The notes beneath the pieces are model-generated. The model did no database searches, was not told where the DNA came from, and saw only the letters and a program-made list of their open reading frames with translations. From assembly GCF_002101595.1 (NCBI RefSeq), contig NZ_LQOM01000006.1, positions 34,577 through 98,576 on the forward strand: a stretch of DNA of 64,000 nucleotides. Direction: 5' to 3'. This document shows, piece after piece, positions 17,569-27,667 of this stretch; positions within the stretch are counted from its first letter, which is position 1, and each line of letters begins with the position of its first letter. This DNA comes from Mycobacterium celatum. GTDB taxonomy: Bacteria > Actinomycetota > Actinomycetes > Mycobacteriales > Mycobacteriaceae. Made by a program: the position numbers and the translations under genes.

Positions 17569-18933
17569 GTGGCCCCCAAGCTTTCATCGGATCTATTCTC
17601 CCAGGTCGTCAACTCCGGCCCCGGGTCATTTCTGGCCAAGCAGCTCGGCATCCCGCAGCCCGAGCCGCTGCGCCGCTACCGGGTCGGCGAACCGCCGCTG
17701 GCCGGCTCGCTGCTGATCGGCGGCGAAGGCCGCGTCGTGGAACCGCTGCGCGCCGCGCTGGAGCGGGACTACGACGTGGTGGGCGCCAACTTAGGCGGTC
17801 GTTGGGCCGACTCGTTCGGCGGACTGGTATTCGACGCCACCGGAATTACCGGCCCGGCGGGGTTGAAGGCACTGCACGATTTCTTCCCCCCGCTGCTGCG
17901 CAACGTCGGCCCGTGCGGCCGGCTGGTGGTCGTCGGCACCACCCCTGAGGCGGCCGACAGCACCGACGAACGCATCGCGCAGCGCGCACTGGAGGGCTTC
18001 ACCCGCTCGCTGGCCAAGGAGCTGCGGCGGGGCGCCACCGCCCAGCTGGTCTACCTGGCCCCGGACGCAAAACCGGCCGCCACCGGTCTGGAGTCGACGA
18101 TGCGGTTCATCCTGTCGGGCAAATCGGCCTACGTGGACGGCCAGGTGTTCTACGTGGGCGCCGAGGATTCCACTCCGCCGGCCGACTGGGACCGGCCGCT
18201 GGACGGCAAGGTCGGCATCGTGACCGGCGCCGCCCGCGGCATCGGCGCGACGATCGCCGAGGTGTTCGCGCGTGACGGCGCCAGGGTGGTCGCGATCGAC
18301 GTCGAGTCCGCCGCCGATGCCTTGGAGAAGACCGCCAGCCGGGTTGGCGGCACCACGCTGACACTCGACGTCACTGCGGACGATGCCGTCGACAAGATCA
18401 CCGAGCACCTGCGCGATCACCACAACGGCCGGGCCGACATCCTGGTCAACAACGCCGGCATCACCCGCGACAAGCTGCTGGTCAACATGGACGAGGGCCG
18501 CTGGGACGCGGTGCTCGCCGTCAATCTGCTTGCCCCACTTCGTCTTACCGAGGGGTTGGTCGGCAACGGCAGCATCGGCGCGGGCGGCCGGGTGGTCGGA
18601 CTGTCGTCGATGGCCGGCATCGCCGGCAACCGCGGGCAGACCAACTACGCCACCACCAAGGCCGGCATGATCGGTCTGACCCAGGCGCTTGCGCCCGACC
18701 TCGCCGGCAAGGGCATCACGATCAACGCCGTCGCACCGGGGTTCATCGAAACGCAGATGACCGCGGCGATCCCGCTGGCCACCCGCGAGGTGGGCCGTCG
18801 GCTGAACTCGCTGTTCCAGGGCGGCCAGCCCGTGGACGTCGCCGAGACTATCGCCTACTTCGCCAGCCCTGCGTCGAACGCGGTGACCGGCAACGTGATT
18901 CGGGTGTGCGGCCAAGCCATGATGGGGGCCTGA
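17569..18933 (+). CDS. fabG4: High-molecular-weight 3-oxoacyl-CoA/ACP reductase FabG4
   Basis: The 454-residue protein equals Rv0242c in length. It has an N-terminal flavodoxin-like domain (about 1-200) and a C-terminal SDR domain with the NAD site [20 protein letters not shown] and the catalytic Ser/Tyr/Lys in [21 protein letters not shown]. FabG4 reduces 3-oxoacyl-CoA with NADH. GTG 17569 is the start; htdX follows after one base, so the two form an operon that can reduce and dehydrate the same acyl-thioester. Confidence 0.95.
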   Translation: MAPKLSSDLFSQVVNSGPGSFLAKQLGIPQPEPLRRYRVGEPPLAGSLLIGGEGRVVEPLRAALERDYDVVGANLGGRWADSFGGLVFDATGITGPAGLKALHDFFPPLLRNVGPCGRLVVVGTTPEAADSTDERIAQRALEGFTRSLAKELRRGATAQLVYLAPDAKPAATGLESTMRFILSGKSAYVDGQVFYVGAEDSTPPADWDRPLDGKVGIVTGAARGIGATIAEVFARDGARVVAIDVESAADALEKTASRVGGTTLTLDVTADDAVDKITEHLRDHHNGRADILVNNAGITRDKLLVNMDEGRWDAVLAVNLLAPLRLTEGLVGNGSIGAGGRVVGLSSMAGIAGNRGQTNYATTKAGMIGLTQALAPDLAGKGITINAVAPGFIETQMTAAIPLATREVGRRLNSLFQGGQPVDVAETIAYFASPASNAVTGNVIRVCGQAMMGA

Positions 18934-18934
18934 G

Positions 18935-19777
18935 GTGACCCAGCCGAGTGGTCTGAAGAACCTGGTGCGCGCAGCGGCCGGAGCGTTGCCGTTCGTTCCG
19001 CGCGGCGATCAACTGCCCAGCCGAACGCTGACGGTGAAGGACGTGTCGATCGACCGGGCGAACGTGGCCGCCTATGCGGCGGTCACCGGGCTGCGTTACG
19101 GCGACAACGTGCCACTGACCTATCCGTTCGCGCTGACCTTCCCGGCGATGATGTCGCTGGTGACCGGATTCGACTTCCCGTTCGCCGCAATGGGTTCCGT
19201 TCACGTCGAAAACCACATCACCCAGTACCGGCCGATCGCGGTGACCGACACCGTCAACATCTCGGTACACGCGGAAAACCTTCGGGAGCACCGCAAGGGC
19301 CTGCTCGTCGACCTGGTGACCGACATCAGCGTCGGCAACGAAGCGGCGTGGCATCAGGTGACGACCTTCCTGCACCAGCAGCGCACCAGCCTGTCCGACG
19401 AGCCCAAGCCGCCGCCGCAGAAACAACCGAAATTGCCTCCGCCCACCGCGATCCTGCGGGTCAGCGCGGGGCAGATCCGCAAGTATGCCTCGGTGAGCGG
19501 CGACCACAACCCGATCCACACCAACCCGATCGGCGCCAGGCTGTTCGGCTTTCCGACCGTCATTGCGCACGGAATGTTCAGTGCGGCAGCAGTATTGGTG
19601 AACCTGGAGGGCCGGCTGCCCGACAAGGTGAGCTATTCGGTGCGGTTCGGCAAGCCGCTGGTGCTACCTGGTAGCGCGGGGCTCTACGTCGAACAGGTCG
19701 ATGACGGCTGGGATCTCAGCTTGCGCAACATCGCCAAGGGTTACCCGTACCTGACCGGCACGATCCGCGTGCTGTAG
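18935..19777 (+). CDS. htdX: 3-hydroxyacyl-thioester dehydratase HtdX (double hot-dog)
   Basis: The 280-residue protein has the hydratase-2 motif in its C-terminal hot-dog (YASVSGDHNPIHTNPIGARLFGFPTVIAHGMFS), carrying the catalytic Asp/His. The N-terminal half is a degenerate hot-dog. It interconverts 3-hydroxyacyl- and trans-2-enoyl-thioesters. It is the counterpart of Rv0241c, coupled to fabG4. A structured intergenic hairpin follows. Confidence 0.93.
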   Translation: MTQPSGLKNLVRAAAGALPFVPRGDQLPSRTLTVKDVSIDRANVAAYAAVTGLRYGDNVPLTYPFALTFPAMMSLVTGFDFPFAAMGSVHVENHITQYRPIAVTDTVNISVHAENLREHRKGLLVDLVTDISVGNEAAWHQVTTFLHQQRTSLSDEPKPPPQKQPKLPPPTAILRVSAGQIRKYASVSGDHNPIHTNPIGARLFGFPTVIAHGMFSAAAVLVNLEGRLPDKVSYSVRFGKPLVLPGSAGLYVEQVDDGWDLSLRNIAKGYPYLTGTIRVL

Positions 19778-19790
19778 GCGGCCGGCGATT

Positions 19791-19851
19791 CGCGAAACTT
19801 AAATGTCCGCTACTCCTCTCGGCGTGTCGTCGCAGAGGTTTAAGTGTCGCG
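19791..19851. terminator. Two-part hairpin between htdX and tetR
   Basis: Arms 19791-19803 and 19839-19851 pair over 12 of 13 positions. An inner CCTCT/AGAGG pair adds a second helix in the loop. It sits between convergent stops and probably serves both directions. Confidence 0.55.
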
Positions 19852-19866
19852 TTAATCGCGCGCGAA

Positions 19867-20481
19867 TTAGGCGGAGCTGGTGCTGATTTCCGACGGCGCG
19901 CCTTTGAGGCCGCGCCAGAACAGGTTGATCATCAGCTCGGCCGCCTCGTCGACATCGGTGTCGCCGGTGCTCAGCCGGGTGGCCATCGCCTCGCCGGCTC
20001 CCACCAATGCCACGGCCATCATCTCGAAGTCGGTGCCCGGCTCGGGGTTTCGGGTGCCAGCCTGCAGCAGACGGGCCACCAGCTCGATGATCCGCTCGCG
20101 GCCCTCACGCACGGTCTGCGCGAACGCCTGCGAACTGGTGGCCTGGGTGTACATCACGATCCACGACGCCCGGTTGGCGTCGATGTAGCGCAGAAACGAC
20201 ACAATGGTGTTGCGCAGCAAATCCTTTGGGCTCTGCTCGAGGTCGATGTCTTCGCGAACGCCGTCGATGAACCGGGACAGCTCGCGGTTCAGGCAGGCAC
20301 CGAACAGTTCCTCCTTGGAGCCATAGTACAGATACAGCATCGGTTTGGAGATCTCGGCCTTGGCGGCGATGGCGTCCATCGAGGTCTCGTGGTAGCCGTT
20401 GACCGAGAACATCTGCACGGCGGCGTCGAGCATCTGCTGCTCGCGGACAGCACGCGGTAACCGCTTGGTACCACCTGCCAT
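19867..20481 (-). CDS. TetR-family regulator (Rv0238-like)
   Basis: ATG 20481 gives 204 residues, the same length as M. tuberculosis Rv0238. The N-terminal HTH reads MDAIAAKAEISKPMLYLYYGSKEELF; the rest is a helical ligand-binding domain. The upstream extension to 20550 lacks family character. Its promoter holds TGAC-TCCAGG-GTAA (20512-20525), closely related to sites at fadA2/fabG4 and fadE5. A local lipid-responsive repressor with autoregulation is a reasonable inference. The ligand is unknown. Confidence 0.88.
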   Translation of the reverse strand: MAGGTKRLPRAVREQQMLDAAVQMFSVNGYHETSMDAIAAKAEISKPMLYLYYGSKEELFGACLNRELSRFIDGVREDIDLEQSPKDLLRNTIVSFLRYIDANRASWIVMYTQATSSQAFAQTVREGRERIIELVARLLQAGTRNPEPGTDFEMMAVALVGAGEAMATRLSTGDTDVDEAAELMINLFWRGLKGAPSEISTSSA

Positions 20482-20510
20482 GGACTGTCCTTCGCCTGCA
20501 ACCGGGTTAT

Positions 20511-20526
20511 CTGACTCCAGGGTAAG
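20511..20526. promoter_or_regulatory. Probable TetR auto-operator
   Basis: On the minus strand it reads CTTACCCTGGAGTCAG, identical at 14 of 16 positions to the dyad between fadA2 and fabG4. It lies 30 bp upstream of the tetR ATG and 14 bp before the end of lpqI, so it overlaps the likely promoter. Confidence 0.5.
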
Positions 20527-20539
20527 CAATGCTTGCGCT

Positions 20540-21673
20540 CTACCTGCCACATCCGGGCGACGACTTCTTCATCACCGCAATCCGATGCAGCGAGGCGTCG
20601 ACGGCCGGCTGGGCCAACTCGCCCGCCGCCAGCGCCTTCTCCAGCCGGTCCAGCACGGCCGGCACCTCGTCGGTGGTGACCCACAGCGCGACGTCACTGC
20701 CGGCCTGCAGGGCGTGCAAGGCCGCGTCGGGCACCCCGTAGCGTTCGTTGATCGCGGCCATGCTGGACAGGTCGTCGCTGAACACCGGCCCGTCGAAGGG
20801 CGGTCCGCCGTAGCCGCTGCCGGTGCGCAGCAGCTGCACGGCGGCCGGGCTCAAGCTGGCCGGCTGGTCGCCGGTCAGGCCGGGGACCTGCAGGTGACCG
20901 ATCATCACCCCGACCGGTGACGCGGTGACCAGCGTCCGGTAGGGCACCAGGTCGTCGTTCTTGAGCTGGTCCAGCGGCGGCGTAATCACCCCGCCGGTGT
21001 GCGAGTCGCCCGAGCCATGCCCGTGGCCGGGGAAATGCTTGAGCACCGGCAGCAGTCCGGCGTCGCGCAGTCCCCGCGCATACGCGCCGGCATAGTCGGT
21101 GACCAGCGCCGGATCCGAACCGAACGACCGGTCACCGATCACGGTGTCGTCGGCGGCGTCGGTGACGTCGACCACCGGAGCGAAGTCGATCGTGATGCCC
21201 AGGCCGCGCATCTTGTGGCCGCGCTCCAGCGCCATCGCGTAGACCTCGTCGGGGGTATGGGTCTGCGCCAGCACCCGCGCGGACGGCGCCGTGCCGATCA
21301 GCGGCGACAACCGGGACACCCGGCCGCCTTCTTCGTCGACGCTGATCGCGAGCGGCAGCGGGCCCGTAGCGCCGGTAATGCCGCCCAGCGAGCCGTCGGT
21401 AAGCATCGACAGGTCGGTCCAGCTGCCGATGAAGATGCCGCCGACATGGTGGTCGGTGACCACGGCCTTGGCGTCGGCGGCGTTGCGCACCCCCACCATG
21501 AGCAGCTGGGCCAGCTTGTCGCGGGCAGACAGGCCGGCTGTCGGGTCCCCGCAGGCAGTCCGGTGACCGGCGGCTGGGGTCGACGGCGCAGCGGATGGTT
21601 TGGTGTGGTGGCCGCATGCGGCAACCATCGCCGACACCACGGCAAGCACCGCCAGGATGCGTGAAAAGGCCAT
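20540..21673 (-). CDS. lpqI: Lipoprotein GH3 beta-N-acetylglucosaminidase LpqI
   Basis: The 377-residue protein has a lipoprotein signal ending VAAC at Cys20, followed by a GH3 domain. The NagZ-type loop KHFPGHGHGSGDSHTGG supplies the His-Asp acid/base, and GPVFSDDLSSMAAI contains the nucleophile Asp. LpqI removes GlcNAc from recycled muropeptides on the outer face of the membrane. It precedes tetR on the same strand with a 58-bp gap, matching Rv0237. Confidence 0.92.
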   Translation of the reverse strand: MAFSRILAVLAVVSAMVAACGHHTKPSAAPSTPAAGHRTACGDPTAGLSARDKLAQLLMVGVRNAADAKAVVTDHHVGGIFIGSWTDLSMLTDGSLGGITGATGPLPLAISVDEEGGRVSRLSPLIGTAPSARVLAQTHTPDEVYAMALERGHKMRGLGITIDFAPVVDVTDAADDTVIGDRSFGSDPALVTDYAGAYARGLRDAGLLPVLKHFPGHGHGSGDSHTGGVITPPLDQLKNDDLVPYRTLVTASPVGVMIGHLQVPGLTGDQPASLSPAAVQLLRTGSGYGGPPFDGPVFSDDLSSMAAINERYGVPDAALHALQAGSDVALWVTTDEVPAVLDRLEKALAAGELAQPAVDASLHRIAVMKKSSPGCGR

Positions 21674-21796
21674 CGGCCCATGCTGTCATGGGCACGAGTG
21701 CGCGACGGTCGTGGCTCCGGCGGCAGCGAACGCTCTGCTAGGTTGGGCGACTAGGTTTGGTGACCGCCCGGTCCAGGTATTTCGAGGAGTTTCCGG

Positions 21797-21970
21797 ATGA
21801 ACCGGTTCGTTGCGCCCGCCGCAGCCAGCATTGTGGTCGGTCTGCTGCTGGGCGCCGCCGCGATCTTTGGGGTCACCTTGATGGTGCAGCAAGACACCAA
21901 GCCGCCACTGCCGGGCGGCGACCCGCAGTCGTCGGTGCTCAACCGGGTTGAGTACGGCAACCGCACCTAA
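21797..21970 (+). CDS. Small membrane/secreted protein (Rv0236A-like)
   Basis: ATG 21797, 6 bp after GAGGAG-type sequence (CGAGGAGTTTCCGG), opens a 57-residue protein. It has one N-terminal hydrophobic span (about 8-30) and a short Pro-rich exported tail. This is exactly the length of M. tuberculosis Rv0236A and the same place, just before aftD. Its 3' end overlaps the aftD start by 23 bp, indicating translational coupling. Function unknown; a role with AftD in the envelope is inferred from position. Confidence 0.8.
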   Translation: MNRFVAPAAASIVVGLLLGAAAIFGVTLMVQQDTKPPLPGGDPQSSVLNRVEYGNRT

Positions 21971-24900
21971 CCCGGCGGTGCCGGCCGTTTCGGCCGAGAC
22001 CGCTTCGTCCGCTGTGACTCCGCTTTCCCGTCGTTGGCTGTGGTTGGTGGGGGCGGTGGCGCTGGTCCTGAGCTTTACCCAGGCGCCCGGGCAGATCTCC
22101 CCCGACACCAAACTCGACCTGACCGCCAACCCGCTGCGGTTCCTGGCCCGCGCCACCAACCTGTGGAACAGCGAGCTTCCGTTCGGGCAGGCGCAAAACC
22201 AGGCATACGGCTACCTGTTCCCGCACGGCACGTTCTTCCTGGCCGGGCATCTGCTGGGGTTGCCGGGCTGGGTGACCCAGCGGCTGTGGTGGGCGCTGCT
22301 GCTCACCGTCGGTTTTTGGGGGCTGCTGCGGGTCGCCGAGGCGCTGGGTGTCGGAAGCCCGACGTCACGCGTGATCGCCGCGGCGGCGTTCGCGCTGTCC
22401 CCGCGGGTGCTGACCACGCTGGGGTCGATCTCGTCGGAAACCTTGCCGATCATGCTGGCGCCCTGGGTGCTGCTGTCGACGATCCTCGCGTTACGGGGCG
22501 AGGGGTCGCTGCGACGGCTGGCCGGGCAGGCCGGACTGGCGGTGGCGCTGATGGGCGCGGTCAACGCGATCGCGACGCTGGCGGGGTGCCTGCCGGCGGT
22601 GATCTGGTGGGCCTGCCATCGGCCGAACCGGGTGTGGTGGCGCTTCACCGCCTGGTGGCTGCTGGCGCTGACGCTCGCGATGACGTGGTGGCTGGTGGCG
22701 CTGGTGTTGATGGCCCGAATCAGCCCACCGTTTCTGGACTTCATCGAGTCGTCGGGTGTGACCACGCAATGGTCGTCGCTGGTGGAGGTGCTGCGGGGCA
22801 CCGAGAGCTGGACACCGTTCGTGGCGCCCAACGCGACCGCGGGTGCGCCGCTGGTCACCGGCACCACCGCGATCCTGGCCACCAGCCTGGTGGCCGCGGC
22901 CGGGATGGCCGGCCTCGCGATGTCCGGCATGCCCGCTCGCGGTCGGCTGGTGACGATGCTGCTGGTCGGGGTGGCGCTGATCGCCGCCGGCTACTCCGGC
23001 GGGCTAGGGTCGCCGCTGGCCCATCACGTGCAGGCTTTTCTGGACGCCGGCGGGGCACCGCTGCGCAACGTGCACAAGCTGGAATCGCTGATCCGGATCC
23101 CGCTGGTGCTGGGTTTGGCGCAGCTGCTGAGCCGCGTGCCATTGCCGGGCAGCGCGCCGGCGCGGGTGTGGCTGCGGGCCTTCGACCACCCGGAACGCGA
23201 CAGGCGGGTCGCGGTCGGGATCGTCGTGATGGTCGCGCTGATGGTCAGCACGTCGCTCGCGTGGACCGGTCGGCTGACCCCGCCCGGCGCGTTCCGCGCG
23301 ATACCGCAGTATTGGCACGACGCCGCCGGCTGGCTCGACGAGCACAACACGGGCGGGCGGGTACTGGTCGTCCCGGGCGCGCCGTTCGCCACCCAGGTGT
23401 GGGGCACCAGCCACGACGAGCCGCTGCAGGTGCTGGGCGGAAGCTCGTGGGGTGTGCGCGATTCGATTCCGCTGACCCCGCCGCAGACCATCCGCGCGCT
23501 GGACTCCGTGCAGCGGCTGCTCGCCGCCGGTCGGCCGTCCGCGGGTTTGGCGGATACCCTTGCCCGGCAAGGTATTTCTTATGTCGTGCTGCGCAATGAC
23601 CTGGACCCCGACACGTCGCGCTCGGCGCGTCCGATCCTGGTGCACCGGGCCATCGTCGGCTCGCCGCGGCTGGCGAAGGTGGCGCAGTTCGGCGCGCCGG
23701 TCGGGCCCGGGCCGGTGTCGGGGTTTGTCAGCGACAGCGAACTGCGGCCGCGGTATCCCGCGGTGGAGATCTACCGGGTCGACGCCACCGCCGGGAATCC
23801 GGGAGCGCCGTACGTCGCCGACATCGACGAGCTGCCCCGGGTCGACGGCGGGCCTGAAGTGCTGTTGCGCCTCGACGAACGCCGGCGGCTGCGCGGTCGG
23901 CCGGCGCTGGGACCGGTGCTGCTGACGGCCGACGCCCAGCGCGCCGGTCTGCCGCTGCCCGTCGTGACCGTCAGCGACACCCCGGTCGCGCGGGAGACCG
24001 ATTACGGCCGCGTCGACCACCACTCGTCGGCGATCCGTGCGGCCGGCGATGCCCGGCACACCTTCAACCGGGTACCGGATTACCCCACACCGGGCGCGCA
24101 GACCGTCTACGGCGGCTGGACCGGCGGGCGGCTGACGGTATCCAGCTCGTCGTCGGATGCCACCGCGCTGCCCGACGTCGCACCGGCCGCCTCACCGGCG
24201 GCCGCGATCGACGGCGACCCGGCGACCGCGTGGGTCTCCAACGGGCTGCAGTCCGCCGTCGGCCAGTGGCTGCAGGTGGATTTCGACCACCCGGTGACCA
24301 ACGGCGTCATCACGCTCACGCCCAGCGCGACCGCCGTCGGCGCCCAGGTCCGCCGCATCCAGATCGAAACCGTCAACGGCACCACCACGCTGCGCTTCGA
24401 CGAGGCCGGCAAGCCGCTCAGTGCGGCGCTGCCCTACGGCGAAACCCCGTGGCTGCGAATCACCGCGATCGGCACCGACAACGGCTCCGCCGGTGTGCAG
24501 TTCGGCATCACCGACTTGTCGATCACCCAGTACGACGCGTCCGGCTTCGCCCACCCGATTGATCTGCGGCACACCGTGCGGGTTCCGGCGCCGCCGCCCA
24601 ACAGCGCGGTGGCGGGATGGGATCTCGGTTCCGAGCTGCTGGGCCGACCAGGCTGCGCCCGCGGTCCGCGAGACATGCGCTGCGCCGCCTCGATGGCGCT
24701 CACCCCGGAAACACCGGCCACCTTCAGCCGCACGCTGAACGTGCCGGGCCCGGTGTCGGTGACGCCGACGGTATGGGTGCGGGCCCGGCAGGGCCCGAAG
24801 CTGGCCGACCTGCTCGCCGCGCCGGACACTGCCCGGGCGCGCGGCGACTCCGACCTGGTCGACGTCCTGGGTTCGGCGTACGCGGCCACCGACGGCGATC

Positions 24901-26174
24901 CGGCGACCGCGTGGACGGCGCCGCAGCGGGTGGTGCAGCACAAGACGCCGCCGACGCTGACCGTGAGCTTGCCGCGGCCGGCAGAGGTGGCCGGTTTACG
25001 GCTCACCCCCAGCGCTTCGGCGGTGCCCACGCATCCGAGCATGGTCGCCGTCGACCTGGGCGACGGCCCCCAGACGCGCGAGCTGAAATCCGGCGACGGG
25101 GCGCCGCAGACCGTGCTGTTGAAACCGCGGGTCACCGACACCATCAGGGTCAGCCTGCTCGACTGGGTCGACGTGATCGACCGCACCGCGCTGGGCTTCG
25201 ACCAGCTCAAGCCGCCGGGACTGGCCGAGATCGCGGTGCTGGGCAGCGACGGCAAACCGGTCGCGGCCGCCGATGCCGCCCGCAACCGCTCCCGCGAGGT
25301 CACCGTCGACTGCAGCCGGGGCCCGGTCGTCGCGATCGCCGGGCGGTTCGTGCACACGGCGATCAAGTCCACGGTGGGCGCGCTGCTCGACGGCGAGCCG
25401 GTGGCGGCCCAGCCGTGTGACCATGAACCGATCGCGTTGCCGGCCGGTCAGCAGGAGCTGTTGATCAGTCCGGGCGAGCAGTTCGTCGTCGACGGCGCCC
25501 AGCTGAACGCCGCCGAATTGCCCAGCGCGACAACGAATCCCGTGGAAGCCGCGGTGTGGGGTCCGGCGCATCGCGAGGTTCGGGTAGCCGCGGCGACGAC
25601 CACTCGGGTGCTGGTGGTGCCGGAAAGCATCAATCGCGGCTGGGTGGCGCATACCAGCACCGGGACCCGGCTCAACCCGGTCGCCGTCAACGGCTGGCAG
25701 CAGGGCTGGGTGGTGCCGGCGGGAACCTCCGGCCCCATCACGCTGACATTCGCGCCCAACTCGGCTTACCGCGGCGGCCTGGCCGGCGGCCTGGCTCTGC
25801 TGCCGCTGTTGGTGCTGATGGCGTTGTGGCGCGGTCGCCGGCGACCGCCCGATGACTCACCGGCGCAACCGTGGGCGCCGGGCCGGTGGGCGGCCGTTGC
25901 GATGCTGGGAGCCGGCGTCGTGATCGCCGGCGCGGCCGGTGTCCTGGTATTCGCCGCCTTCCTCGGCGTGCGATGGCTGCGACCGCACCACCGATGGACC
26001 GTCGGTTTGAGTGCGGCCGGACTGATCCTGGCCGGCGCAGCGCTGTCGCGGCATCCGTGGCGGTCGGTGGACGGCTATGCCGGGCATTCGGCCGGTGTGC
26101 AACTGCTGGCGCTGATTTCGCTCGGGGCCTTGGTCGGCTCGGTGGTGGTATTGCGACCACGCGAACCTGGGTAA
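21948..26174 (+). CDS. aftD: Arabinofuranosyltransferase AftD
   Basis: The 1408-residue protein begins with a GT-C type multi-span membrane region (about 25-450), whose first loop carries acidic residues in PGQISPDTKLDL. A long extracytoplasmic part follows, with carbohydrate-binding-like beta domains (two similar AIDGDPATAW and ATDGDPATAW segments). The last ~130 residues hold further membrane spans. AftD adds arabinofuranose to arabinogalactan/lipoarabinomannan from decaprenyl-phospho-arabinose. TTG 21948 is the likely start, overlapping the Rv0236A-like gene; GTG 21978 is an alternative. It is the counterpart of Rv0236c (about 1400 residues). Confidence 0.93.
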   Translation: MSTATAPNPAVPAVSAETASSAVTPLSRRWLWLVGAVALVLSFTQAPGQISPDTKLDLTANPLRFLARATNLWNSELPFGQAQNQAYGYLFPHGTFFLAGHLLGLPGWVTQRLWWALLLTVGFWGLLRVAEALGVGSPTSRVIAAAAFALSPRVLTTLGSISSETLPIMLAPWVLLSTILALRGEGSLRRLAGQAGLAVALMGAVNAIATLAGCLPAVIWWACHRPNRVWWRFTAWWLLALTLAMTWWLVALVLMARISPPFLDFIESSGVTTQWSSLVEVLRGTESWTPFVAPNATAGAPLVTGTTAILATSLVAAAGMAGLAMSGMPARGRLVTMLLVGVALIAAGYSGGLGSPLAHHVQAFLDAGGAPLRNVHKLESLIRIPLVLGLAQLLSRVPLPGSAPARVWLRAFDHPERDRRVAVGIVVMVALMVSTSLAWTGRLTPPGAFRAIPQYWHDAAGWLDEHNTGGRVLVVPGAPFATQVWGTSHDEPLQVLGGSSWGVRDSIPLTPPQTIRALDSVQRLLAAGRPSAGLADTLARQGISYVVLRNDLDPDTSRSARPILVHRAIVGSPRLAKVAQFGAPVGPGPVSGFVSDSELRPRYPAVEIYRVDATAGNPGAPYVADIDELPRVDGGPEVLLRLDERRRLRGRPALGPVLLTADAQRAGLPLPVVTVSDTPVARETDYGRVDHHSSAIRAAGDARHTFNRVPDYPTPGAQTVYGGWTGGRLTVSSSSSDATALPDVAPAASPAAAIDGDPATAWVSNGLQSAVGQWLQVDFDHPVTNGVITLTPSATAVGAQVRRIQIETVNGTTTLRFDEAGKPLSAALPYGETPWLRITAIGTDNGSAGVQFGITDLSITQYDASGFAHPIDLRHTVRVPAPPPNSAVAGWDLGSELLGRPGCARGPRDMRCAASMALTPETPATFSRTLNVPGPVSVTPTVWVRARQGPKLADLLAAPDTARARGDSDLVDVLGSAYAATDGDPATAWTAPQRVVQHKTPPTLTVSLPRPAEVAGLRLTPSASAVPTHPSMVAVDLGDGPQTRELKSGDGAPQTVLLKPRVTDTIRVSLLDWVDVIDRTALGFDQLKPPGLAEIAVLGSDGKPVAAADAARNRSREVTVDCSRGPVVAIAGRFVHTAIKSTVGALLDGEPVAAQPCDHEPIALPAGQQELLISPGEQFVVDGAQLNAAELPSATTNPVEAAVWGPAHREVRVAAATTTRVLVVPESINRGWVAHTSTGTRLNPVAVNGWQQGWVVPAGTSGPITLTFAPNSAYRGGLAGGLALLPLLVLMALWRGRRRPPDDSPAQPWAPGRWAAVAMLGAGVVIAGAAGVLVFAAFLGVRWLRPHHRWTVGLSAAGLILAGAALSRHPWRSVDGYAGHSAGVQLLALISLGALVGSVVVLRPREPG

Positions 26175-26213
26175 GCGAGACAATAGAAGTCCACCGTCCG
26201 AGGAGCCGCGGGC

Positions 26214-27659
26214 ATGGGATGGTTCAGCGCACCCGAATATTGGCTGGGCAGGCTGGTACTGGAGCGTGGTATCGCAGCCGTCTACCTGATTGCGTTCGTC
26301 GCGGCAGCCCGGCAGTTCCGTGCGTTGATCGGCGAGCACGGGATGCTGCCGGTGCCGCAGTTCCTGGCTCGAGTGACTTTCCGGGACGTCCCGAGCATCT
26401 TCCATTTCCGCTACTCCGATCGGTTTTTCGCCGCCGTCGCCTGGTTCGGTGCAGCGCTGTCTGCCGCAATCGTCGCCGGCGTGGCGGGTCTGGTGCCGCT
26501 CTGGGCCGCCATGCTGATGTGGCTGGTGCTGTGGGTGCTCTACCTGTCGATCGTCAACGTCGGGCAGACCTGGTATTCGTTCGGCTGGGAGTCGCTGCTG
26601 CTCGAGACCGGCTTCCTGGCGATTTTCCTCGGCAACGACCATGTGGCCCCGCCGGTTCTGACCATGTGGCTGGCCCGCTTGCTACTGTTCCGGCTCGAGT
26701 TCGGCGCGGGGCTGATCAAGCTGCGCGGTGATCGATGCTGGCGCGACCTGACCTGCCTGTACTACCACCACGAGACGCAGCCGATGCCGGGACCGTTCAG
26801 CTGGTTCTTCCATCACCTGCCCAAGCCGCTGCACCGGATCGAAGTGGCGGGCAATCATTTCGCGCAGCTGGTCGTGCCGTTCGCATTGTTCGCGCCGCAG
26901 CCGGTGGCCAGCATCGCGGGCACGATCGTTGTGATCACCCAGCTGTGGCTGGTGGCGTCCGGCAACTTCGCCTGGCTCAATTGGCTGACGATCCTGTTGG
27001 GTTGCAGCGTGATCGACGTGTCGTCGGCGTCGGCCGTGTTGTCAATTCCTCAGCAGCCGGCGATGACCGAGCCGCCGGCCTGGTTCGCGGTGTTGGTGAT
27101 CGCGTTCGCCGCGGTGTCGGTGTTCTTGAGCTACTGGCCGGTGCGCAACATGATCTCGCGCCGGCAGCGGATGAACATGTCGTTCAACCCATTTCACTTG
27201 ATCAACACCTACGGAGCGTTCGGCAGCATCGGTCGGACTCGTTACGAGGTGGTCATCGAGGGGACCGACGAGCCGACCATCACCAGGCAGACGGTATGGA
27301 AGGAATACGAATTCAAGGGCAAGCCGGGCCCGGTGGACAAGCTGCCGCGACAATGGGCGCCCTACCACCTGCGGCTGGACTGGCTGATGTGGTTCGCCGC
27401 GATCTCCCCGCACTATGCATATCCGTGGCTGCGCGCGTTCCTGGTGCGATTGCTCGAAAACGATCCGCCGACCCTACGACTGTTGCGCCGCAACCCATTC
27501 CCGGGTTCACCGCCGAAATTCGTCCGCGCCCAGCTCTACCATTACCGGTTCACCACGGCGCGGGAGCTGATCCGGGAACGCGCGTGGTGGCATCGCACAC
27601 TCGAGGGTCTCTACGTTCCGCCGGTCGCGTTGGAGAAAGTACATCGGGCTACCCCGTAG
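26214..27659 (+). CDS. Lipase-maturation-factor-like transmembrane protein (Rv0235c-like)
   Basis: The 481-residue protein has about eight hydrophobic spans. Its WYSFGWESLLLETGFLAIFLG and LEFGAGLIKLRGDRCWRDLTCLYYHHETQPMP segments are characteristic of the lipase maturation factor (LMF1-like) family. The bacterial role is not established. It lies 39 bp after aftD as in M. tuberculosis, where gabD1 follows next; here about 30 kb of other genes come between. Confidence 0.82.
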   Translation: MGWFSAPEYWLGRLVLERGIAAVYLIAFVAAARQFRALIGEHGMLPVPQFLARVTFRDVPSIFHFRYSDRFFAAVAWFGAALSAAIVAGVAGLVPLWAAMLMWLVLWVLYLSIVNVGQTWYSFGWESLLLETGFLAIFLGNDHVAPPVLTMWLARLLLFRLEFGAGLIKLRGDRCWRDLTCLYYHHETQPMPGPFSWFFHHLPKPLHRIEVAGNHFAQLVVPFALFAPQPVASIAGTIVVITQLWLVASGNFAWLNWLTILLGCSVIDVSSASAVLSIPQQPAMTEPPAWFAVLVIAFAAVSVFLSYWPVRNMISRRQRMNMSFNPFHLINTYGAFGSIGRTRYEVVIEGTDEPTITRQTVWKEYEFKGKPGPVDKLPRQWAPYHLRLDWLMWFAAISPHYAYPWLRAFLVRLLENDPPTLRLLRRNPFPGSPPKFVRAQLYHYRFTTARELIRERAWWHRTLEGLYVPPVALEKVHRATP

Positions 27660-27667
27660 CGCTTGCC

